From contig NC_021487.1 of NCBI RefSeq assembly GCF_000427095.1, forward strand, positions 2,501,325 through 2,565,324: DNA of 64,000 nt, written 5' to 3'. This DNA comes from Chthonomonas calidirosea T49. GTDB taxonomy: Bacteria > Armatimonadota > Chthonomonadetes > Chthonomonadales > Chthonomonadaceae. Shown here piece after piece: positions 54,856-61,507 of the stretch; position 1 is the first letter of the stretch; every line of letters begins with the position of its first letter. The notes beneath the pieces are model-generated. The model was given only the letters and a program-made list of their open reading frames with translations. It had not been told where the DNA came from and did not search any database. The position numbers were made by a program, and so were the translations under genes.

Positions 54856-56151
54856 ATGAAAAAGATCGTTCTTGTCTACTCGGGGGGGCTAGATACCTCC
54901 GTGTGCATTCCGTTGGTTCGTGAAGAGTACGGCTTCGACCACGTAATCACGGTGACGGTGGATGTAGGACAGCCGGAAGAGGATATCCGTCAGGCCGAGG
55001 AGCGTGCAAGGCGCCTTGGTGCGGAACACTACACGATAGATGCGAAACAGCTTTTCGTGGAGTACTTTTGTTGGCCTGCCGTCCGCGCCAATGGCGACTA
55101 TGAAGGCTATCCCCTCTCCACAAGCATCGCACGACCTCTCATCGCTCTTAAGGCGGTGGAGAAGGCTCGCGAGTTGGGGGCAACGGCCTTTGGACACGGG
55201 TGTACTGGCAAAGGCAACGACCAGTTCCGCATCGAGTATATTTTGCGTACGCTCATGCCGGAGGCCGAGATCATCGCGCCTATGCGCGAGGGGCGCCGCC
55301 TGCCCGATGGACGCCGTGAGCCGTGGACGCGTAGCGAGGAGATAGACTACGCCAACGCCCACGGACTCGACATTCCGCAGACCAAAGAGCGCATCTGGTC
55401 GGTAGATGAAAATCTGTGGGGCCGTAGCATAGAGGGAGGGCGTTTGGAGGAGCCGGACTACGCCCCGCCCGAAGAGATTTTCAAGTGGACGCGTGGGCCG
55501 GGCAACTGTTTGCCAACCCCACAAACCATTACCATCGAGTTTGAGCAGGGTGTGCCTGTGGCTCTCGACGGACAACGGCTCGACCCCGTGAGCCTCGTAA
55601 CTACCCTTAATCGCATAGCCGGACAGCACGGAGTAGGGCGCATTGACATTATGGAAGACCGCATGTTGGGGCTTAAGGTGCGCGAAAATTACGAGTGTCC
55701 GGCCGCGGTGACCCTGCTTACCGCTCATAGGGCTCTAGAAGCCTTGGTCTGTACCCAGGGTGAGCTGAAATTTAAAGCCATGGTAGACCGCGAATGGGGC
55801 GAGTTAGCCTATAAGGGACTTTGGTTTGACCCTTTGAAGGAAGACCTCGAGGCGTTTATTGCGCGGGTGCAGGAGCGAGTCAACGGAGTGGTGCACCTGC
55901 GTCTCTTCCAAGGCACAGCCTCAGTGATCGGACGCAACAGCCCTAACGCCCTCTATAGCGCCGACCTCGCCTCCTTCGATAGCAAGACCTTCGATCAATC
56001 CGAATCACTAGGCATTGTAAAGACACATGGCCTACAGTCGCGCATGTACTTCCACCTGCGTCAAAGCGGAAGGCTTACCGGCCAGCCCGTTCCTCCAGCG
56101 CTGCTTGGGGCGAGCGTTCCGAAGCCTACGACCCAAGAGACTCCATCGTAG
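54856..56151 (+). CDS. argG: argininosuccinate synthase
   Basis: A 431-aa ATP-dependent ligase. The N-terminal PP-loop motif VLVYSGGLDTSV, the FGHGCTGKGNDQ citrulline/aspartate site and the C-terminal multimerisation helix are clear. The C-terminus runs about 25 residues past the usual end with a Pro/Thr-rich tail. It condenses citrulline and aspartate. Only 5 nt separate it from argF. Confidence 0.95.
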   Translation: MKKIVLVYSGGLDTSVCIPLVREEYGFDHVITVTVDVGQPEEDIRQAEERARRLGAEHYTIDAKQLFVEYFCWPAVRANGDYEGYPLSTSIARPLIALKAVEKARELGATAFGHGCTGKGNDQFRIEYILRTLMPEAEIIAPMREGRRLPDGRREPWTRSEEIDYANAHGLDIPQTKERIWSVDENLWGRSIEGGRLEEPDYAPPEEIFKWTRGPGNCLPTPQTITIEFEQGVPVALDGQRLDPVSLVTTLNRIAGQHGVGRIDIMEDRMLGLKVRENYECPAAVTLLTAHRALEALVCTQGELKFKAMVDREWGELAYKGLWFDPLKEDLEAFIARVQERVNGVVHLRLFQGTASVIGRNSPNALYSADLASFDSKTFDQSESLGIVKTHGLQSRMYFHLRQSGRLTGQPVPPALLGASVPKPTTQETPS

Positions 56152-56188
56152 GGGAGACGCTTTGCTACGGAACAGAAAGTAAGAGACC

Positions 56189-57571
56189 ATGCGAAAACTG
56201 TGGGGTGGGCGTTTTCAGGGAGAGACCGATGCGCTGATAGCGCAGCTCAACAGTTCACTGCCCTTTGATCGGCGCCTCTGGCGGCAGGATATTCAGGGGA
56301 GCATCGCTCACGCTACTATGCTGGGGGCCACGGGCATCCTGCCTCAAGAAGAGGCTATGAAGATTGTAGAGGGGCTTAAGGCCCTTGAGCAAGAGCTTGC
56401 AGAGGGACGTGTCGCCCTGCCCGAGGATGCCGAAGATGTGCATACTGCCATCGAGAGCTTACTCTATGAGCGGATAGGCGACGTGGCGGGCAAACTGCAC
56501 ACCGCAAGGAGCCGTAACGACCAGGTGACTACCGATCTACGGCTCTACCTGCGGGACGTTTGTGATAGGCTCACCGAAGAGATCAGAGAGTTTCAACAGA
56601 CGCTGGTTGCCCTGGCCGAGCGCGAGATTCAAACGGTTCTTCCCGGTTTTACGCATCTGCAGCATGCTCAGCCTATCTCGTTGGCACACCATCTTTTGGC
56701 CTACTTTTGGATGTTAGACAGAGACCGAGAGCGCTTGCACGATTGTCGGAAGCGCCTCAACCGGCTTCCGTTGGGTGCTGGTGCTCTGGCTGGCACGAGT
56801 TTTCCCATCGATCGGCGGAGGGTTGCCGAGTTGTTGGGCTTCGATGCGGTGCTGCCCAATAGCCTTGATGCGGTTTCCGATCGGGATTTCGCCGTGGAGT
56901 TCCTCTCGGCTGCCGCTATCCTCGGCATGCATCTGTCTCGCCTTGCTGAGGAGATCATCCTTTGGAACAGCCCTGAGTTTGGGTTTGTGGAGCTTGACGA
57001 TAGCGTTACAACGGGTAGCAGTATCATGCCGCAGAAAAAGAACCCAGATGTCGCCGAGCTGGTACGAGGCAAAACGGGCCGTCTCTATGGGAACCTCCTC
57101 GCCCTGCTCACCGTGCTGAAAGGGATACCGCTGGCCTATAATAAAGATTTACAAGAAGATAAAGAGCTTCTCTTTGACACGGTAGATACGCTCCTGCTGA
57201 TTTTACCAGCCTTGCGGCGAACCCTGCAGACCGCCCGATTTCGGGCAGAGCGCATGGAGGCCGTACTGGAGGGCGATTTCTCCACAGCCACCGATCTTGC
57301 AGATTACTTAGCTCGTAGGGGAATGCCTTTCCGTGAGGCTCATGAGATTGTAGGTCGCATTGTGCGCTATTGCCTTGAGAAGGGGATCAAGCTCGAAGCG
57401 CTCGATGTTGCCACCTTGAAAACCTTTTCTCCCTTGTTCGATAGCGAGGTTCTAGCCCTTTTGACGCCTCGTGCCAGCATGGCGAGTCGAACCTCTGAAG
57501 GTGGTACAGCCCCCGATGCCGTACGTGCGCAGCTGGCGTACGCAAAGCAGAAGCTAGCAGAGCCACACTAA
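56189..57571 (+). CDS. argH: argininosuccinate lyase
   Basis: A 460-aa fumarase/aspartase-superfamily lyase that yields arginine and fumarate. WGGRFQGETD at the start, HTARSRNDQVTTDLRLYLRD and the family signature TGSSIMPQKKNPD are present. The catalytic loop serine is within that signature. Last gene of argCJBDFGH; no carbamoyl-phosphate synthase gene is attached. No T-run terminator is evident after the stop. Confidence 0.95.
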   Translation: MRKLWGGRFQGETDALIAQLNSSLPFDRRLWRQDIQGSIAHATMLGATGILPQEEAMKIVEGLKALEQELAEGRVALPEDAEDVHTAIESLLYERIGDVAGKLHTARSRNDQVTTDLRLYLRDVCDRLTEEIREFQQTLVALAEREIQTVLPGFTHLQHAQPISLAHHLLAYFWMLDRDRERLHDCRKRLNRLPLGAGALAGTSFPIDRRRVAELLGFDAVLPNSLDAVSDRDFAVEFLSAAAILGMHLSRLAEEIILWNSPEFGFVELDDSVTTGSSIMPQKKNPDVAELVRGKTGRLYGNLLALLTVLKGIPLAYNKDLQEDKELLFDTVDTLLLILPALRRTLQTARFRAERMEAVLEGDFSTATDLADYLARRGMPFREAHEIVGRIVRYCLEKGIKLEALDVATLKTFSPLFDSEVLALLTPRASMASRTSEGGTAPDAVRAQLAYAKQKLAEPH

Positions 57572-57729
57572 CTGTTTTTCCATCCGTCTATCTGGTTTTG
57601 TGGCCTTCTTGTCATACTATGGATTGAGCACCGGTTTGCGGGTACCTAACTGCTTGAACTATCGGCAAAGTGTGGTAGCATAGGAATACAGCCCATCGGC
57701 GTCTTTGCAAGATGCTTAAGGAGAAGGCA

Positions 57730-58686
57730 TTGGAGGCTATACCCAAAATTGAAAGCGCTCTAGTAACCGGTGGGGCCGGGTTTATTGGGGCACATCTGGC
57801 AAAAACGTTGGCTTCGCAAGGGACGAAGGTACGTGTGCTGGATAACTTTTCTTCCGGAACGCTCGAAAATCTGCGTGGCTTTGAGAGGCGTATTGATATC
57901 GTAGAGGGGGATGTACGCAATGCACTTGCCTGCCGCAACGCTTGCCGAGGCGTTCAGGTTGTGTTTCATCTTGCTGCGCTGGTCTCCGTGCCCATCTCCA
58001 TTCAAGACCCCATCCAGGCAGATTCCGTGAATATTGGAGGAACGCTTAACATGTTGATAGCCGCTCGCGATCAGGGGGTACAGCGCTTTGTGTTCTCCTC
58101 TTCAGCGGCCGTTTACGGCGATACGGCCATCATCCCTACCCATGAAGACGTTCTTCCAAAACCGCTTTCACCCTACGGGGTTCAGAAGTTGGCAGGGGAG
58201 CACTACGCACAAAACTTCACAAACATCTTCGGTCTTCAGACCGTTGCACTACGCTATTTTAACGTCTACGGGCCGCATCAGAACCCGAACAGCCCGTATG
58301 CTGCCGTTATTCCCAAATTTATTTCCGCTGTTTTAGAAGGGAAGTCGCCAACCATTTTTGGCGATGGGGAACAGACGCGCGATTTTTGCTATGTGGGCGA
58401 TGTGGTACGGGCGAATCTCCTGGCCGCTACTGCGCCGTCGGAGAAGGCTTCCGGTGGGGTTTTCAATATAGCCGGAGGACGCCAGCACACGCTCAACACG
58501 CTTTGGCAGATGCTGCAGAGTGTGATGGGCACCCAGCTCTGTCCGACCTATGCAGCCCCGCGCACCGGCGATATTCGCCATTCAGGCGCCGACATTTCGC
58601 GGGCCGAAAGCCTTCTTGGCTACCGGCCAGCAACAAGTTTGGAGGAAGGGCTGCGTCTCACGGTAGAAGCCTACCGAAAGGCATGA
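57730..58686 (+). CDS. UDP-glucose/GlcNAc 4-epimerase-type SDR
   Basis: A 318-aa extended SDR. TGGAGFIGAHLAKTL binds NAD, SSSAAVYGD and SPYGVQKLAGE give the catalytic Ser/Tyr/Lys, and RYFNVYGPHQNPNSPYAAVIPKFI matches the WbpP/GalE side of UDP-hexose 4-epimerases. Product is probably a UDP-galactose or UDP-GalNAc type sugar for surface glycans. TTG 57730 is preferred because AAGGAG lies 6 nt upstream; an ATG at 57712 in frame has no SD. Confidence 0.85.
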   Translation: MEAIPKIESALVTGGAGFIGAHLAKTLASQGTKVRVLDNFSSGTLENLRGFERRIDIVEGDVRNALACRNACRGVQVVFHLAALVSVPISIQDPIQADSVNIGGTLNMLIAARDQGVQRFVFSSSAAVYGDTAIIPTHEDVLPKPLSPYGVQKLAGEHYAQNFTNIFGLQTVALRYFNVYGPHQNPNSPYAAVIPKFISAVLEGKSPTIFGDGEQTRDFCYVGDVVRANLLAATAPSEKASGGVFNIAGGRQHTLNTLWQMLQSVMGTQLCPTYAAPRTGDIRHSGADISRAESLLGYRPATSLEEGLRLTVEAYRKA

Positions 58687-58832
58687 AAATATCACACCTG
58701 TAAACCACCATGTTCCTGTGAAGACAGTCCATCAAACAACAATGTAGAAAGGAGGGGAAACGCGCGTCCTCCGCACGCTCTGAGGCGGCGGTCTCTGCGC
58801 GGAGTTTTCGATGAGCTCATCGTTGCCCATTT

Positions 58833-59600
58833 TTGGAGCAGTTAGTGCAGCTTTCCCGCGCTTTGGGGGCACCAGAGCGCGATTTGGCCATTCTTGGTGA
58901 GGGAAATACCTCTGCGAAGGTAAATGAAGAGCTGTTTTTGGTGAAGGCCAGCGGGCAACAACTTGGCACCATAGGGCCAAAGGGGTTTTGTAGGGTGCGT
59001 TTTGCCCCTATTCTTGCCTGTTTTGAGGGGCCGCCCCTGTCTGATGCAGCTCTCAAGCAGGTGCTCTTAGAGAGCAAAGCGGAGAAAGATCAGGAGGTTC
59101 TTCCCTCTGTAGAGACCTTCTTCCATGCCTATTTTCTTACGCTGCCCGGCGTTCAGTTTGTAGGACACACCCATCCGACCGCCATCAACTCCATTCTCTG
59201 TTCGCGTCGGGCGCACGAGCTATTAGCAGGAAGGCTCTTTCCCGATGAGATTGTGGTCTGTGGGGTAGCCCCCTGTTTTGTGGAGTATGTAGATCCCGGC
59301 ATTCCGCTAGCCCAGCGGATAAAACAACGTGTTGAAGAGTTCTTCGAGCAGTGGGGCGAGTGGCCTAAGACCGTGTGGATGCAGAACCACGGTTTTATAG
59401 CGCTAGGCCGTTCGGCGCGCGAGGTGGAAAACATTACCCTTATGGCGGTTAAGGCGGCACGTATTCTTTTAGGCACCTGCGCTGCCGGTGGGCCTAACTT
59501 CCTTACCGAAGAGGCCGTGCGCCGCATTCATACGCGGCCGGATGAGCACTACCGCCAACGTCAGCTTGGGCAACGTGGGGAAGATAGACCGTGTAAATGA
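58833..59600 (+). CDS. class II aldolase/adducin family protein
   Basis: A 255-aa zinc-dependent aldolase-fold protein. GEGNTSAKV forms the phosphate/substrate loop, HTHPTAIN gives two metal histidines, and the final metal His is in MQNHGFIALG. The family includes fuculose/rhamnulose-phosphate aldolases and ribulose-phosphate epimerases; the catalytic Glu seen in aldolases is near VETFFHAYF. Substrate unknown. The only usable starts are TTG 58833 or GTG 58845; neither has a good SD. A hairpin-like CTCCGC...GCGGAGTTTT (about 58768-58808) precedes it. The truB ATG is one nt past its stop. Confidence 0.8.
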   Translation: MEQLVQLSRALGAPERDLAILGEGNTSAKVNEELFLVKASGQQLGTIGPKGFCRVRFAPILACFEGPPLSDAALKQVLLESKAEKDQEVLPSVETFFHAYFLTLPGVQFVGHTHPTAINSILCSRRAHELLAGRLFPDEIVVCGVAPCFVEYVDPGIPLAQRIKQRVEEFFEQWGEWPKTVWMQNHGFIALGRSAREVENITLMAVKAARILLGTCAAGGPNFLTEEAVRRIHTRPDEHYRQRQLGQRGEDRPCK

Positions 59601-59601
59601 G

Positions 59602-60546
59602 ATGGCCAGCGCAACCGAATCCCCCACGCTAAGCGGCTTGCTTGTTATTGATAAGCCGGCACATAGAACCTCGCACGACGTCGTACAGTGGGTGCGTAGG
59701 CGTCTCGGTGTGCGCCGTGTGGGGCATACGGGCACGTTAGACCCTTTGGCAACCGGCGTGCTCGTGCTTTGCGTCGGCCAGGCCACACGCTTGGCCGAGT
59801 ATCTCAGTGCATCTCGAAAGGCCTATCTCACCGAGGTTGTGTTCGGTATCGAAACGGATACGCTTGACATTACCGGCAAGGTGCTACGTGAGCGCGATGC
59901 CGGTCATCTTACAGCGGAGGCTCTCAAGCCGATTCTAAAGCGTTTTTGTGGCCTCATTCAACAGGTTCCTCCCATGGTTTCCGCCAAGCGCCACCAAGGC
60001 CGTCGTCTCTACGACTTAGCCCGTGAAGGGCAGGTTGTGGAGCGAGCGCCACAAACCGTTCAGATCGAGCGTCTGGAGCTGCTCGACTTTCGTGCGGGCG
60101 ATCATCCGGTGGCAAAGCTGGAGGTGGTCTGTTCTAGCGGTACCTATATTCGCTCTCTTGCAGAGGACCTAGGGGCGGCTTTGGAAGTGGGAGGCACAAT
60201 GCAGTCTTTACGACGCGTCTGGGTAGGTGCGGACGAACAGCACGCTTTTACTTTAGAACAGGCGGTCACGCTCGATGTTCTCGAAACGAAAATTGTAGAG
60301 GGAAAGTTGCAAGAGGTGCTGCTCCCCCCGATCGTCGCAATGGCCGGGCGGCCGCATGTCGTTCTTTCCGAGTTACAGGTGCAGCGCATTCGTCACGGTC
60401 AGGCCGTACCCCTTTCCGCTCTTGAACCGATGCAGCTAGCGTCGCCGAACGAGTTTGTTGCGCTTCTCGATGCCGATGGGAACTTCATCGGGGTGGGACG
60501 GATAGAAGAGAGTAGACTGCAACCGGTGAAAGTTTTGCACTTATGA
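59602..60546 (+). CDS. truB: tRNA pseudouridine-55 synthase
   Basis: A 314-aa enzyme converting U55 of tRNAs to pseudouridine. The catalytic Asp lies in HTGTLDPLATGVLVLC; GLLVIDKPAHRTSHDVV and CSSGTYIRSLAEDLG are family motifs, and the C-terminal PUA-like domain (LSELQVQRIRHGQAV) is present. ATG 59602 sits one nt after the aldolase stop; the longer frame from 59488 lies within that gene and is rejected. The last codons overlap the ribF ATG. Confidence 0.94.
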   Translation: MASATESPTLSGLLVIDKPAHRTSHDVVQWVRRRLGVRRVGHTGTLDPLATGVLVLCVGQATRLAEYLSASRKAYLTEVVFGIETDTLDITGKVLRERDAGHLTAEALKPILKRFCGLIQQVPPMVSAKRHQGRRLYDLAREGQVVERAPQTVQIERLELLDFRAGDHPVAKLEVVCSSGTYIRSLAEDLGAALEVGGTMQSLRRVWVGADEQHAFTLEQAVTLDVLETKIVEGKLQEVLLPPIVAMAGRPHVVLSELQVQRIRHGQAVPLSALEPMQLASPNEFVALLDADGNFIGVGRIEESRLQPVKVLHL

Positions 60547-61493
60547 TTCTGTATGAAGGCCTTCATAAAATCCCAGCGCCTTTTTCCGCGACGACGGTGG
60601 CCATAGGAACCTTCGATGGGGTTCATGTGGGACATCAGGCCATCATTCGAACGGCCGTCGAGAATGCCCATACACATGGTCGGCCAGCGCTCGTCTTCAC
60701 CTTCGACCGCCATCCGGCAGAGCTGTTGCGTCCCACGGAGGCGCCGCCCTACATCACGACCCCAAATCAGCGCAACCGGCTTATCGAGCAGTTGGGGGTA
60801 GATATTTTGGTGATCGCCCATTTTGATACGGCATTGGCCAATCTCAGCCACGAGGAGTTCGTGGATCGCATTTTGGTAGGTTTGTGCGGTGCGAAAGCGA
60901 TTGTAGAGGGACGCGATTTCTGTTTCGGCAAGGGGCGTGCAGGAAACCTGGCCTATCTTTTGGGAGTACAAGCCCGCTACGGTTTTGAGGTGCATGCAGT
61001 AGACCCGGTGATCGTGAACGGGGTACCGGCCAGCAGCACCCGCGCGCGGGAGTGCCTGCGTTCGGGTGATATAGCGGAAGCTGAGGCCGTGTTGGGGCAC
61101 CCGTTTTGGCTGGAGGGGAGGGTTGTGCAGGGGCAGAGGCTCGGCAGAAAGTTAGGTTATCCCACGGCGAATCTGGAGCCAACTTATCGGCAAGTGGTTC
61201 CTGCCGATGGCATCTACGCGGTGTGGGTGTCGCAGGACGGTGGTCTTTGGCCCGGCGTGTGCAGCATTGGAGAGCGCCCGACAATAGAGGGCGCTGGACG
61301 CGCAATAGAGGTTTACCTGTTCGATTTTGAGGGCGATCTCTACGATCGGATTTTGGAGGTTCGCTTTGTGCAGCGCCTACGTGGCGAGGAGCGCTTCGAC
61401 TCGCTAGAGGCCCTGCAGTCGCAGATGGCCTGCGACGTGGCCGCAGCCCGCCAGGTTTTGATGGGGATGCCCAATCCCTCTTCGGCCTCTTAG
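60543..61493 (+). CDS. ribF: bifunctional riboflavin kinase / FAD synthetase
   Basis: A 316-aa enzyme. The N-terminal nucleotidyltransferase (IGTFDGVHVGHQAII, HxGH type) adenylates FMN; the C-terminal riboflavin kinase (GRKLGYPTANL, PADGIYAVWV) makes FMN. Together they give FAD from riboflavin. The start ATGA overlaps the truB stop; truB-ribF pairing is widespread in bacteria. A GC-rich hairpin without a T-run (CGGCCT-CTT-AGGCCG, about 61483) covers the stop region. Confidence 0.94.
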   Translation: MILYEGLHKIPAPFSATTVAIGTFDGVHVGHQAIIRTAVENAHTHGRPALVFTFDRHPAELLRPTEAPPYITTPNQRNRLIEQLGVDILVIAHFDTALANLSHEEFVDRILVGLCGAKAIVEGRDFCFGKGRAGNLAYLLGVQARYGFEVHAVDPVIVNGVPASSTRARECLRSGDIAEAEAVLGHPFWLEGRVVQGQRLGRKLGYPTANLEPTYRQVVPADGIYAVWVSQDGGLWPGVCSIGERPTIEGAGRAIEVYLFDFEGDLYDRILEVRFVQRLRGEERFDSLEALQSQMACDVAAARQVLMGMPNPSSAS

Positions 61494-61507
61494 GCCGGAG
61501 ATGCTCG

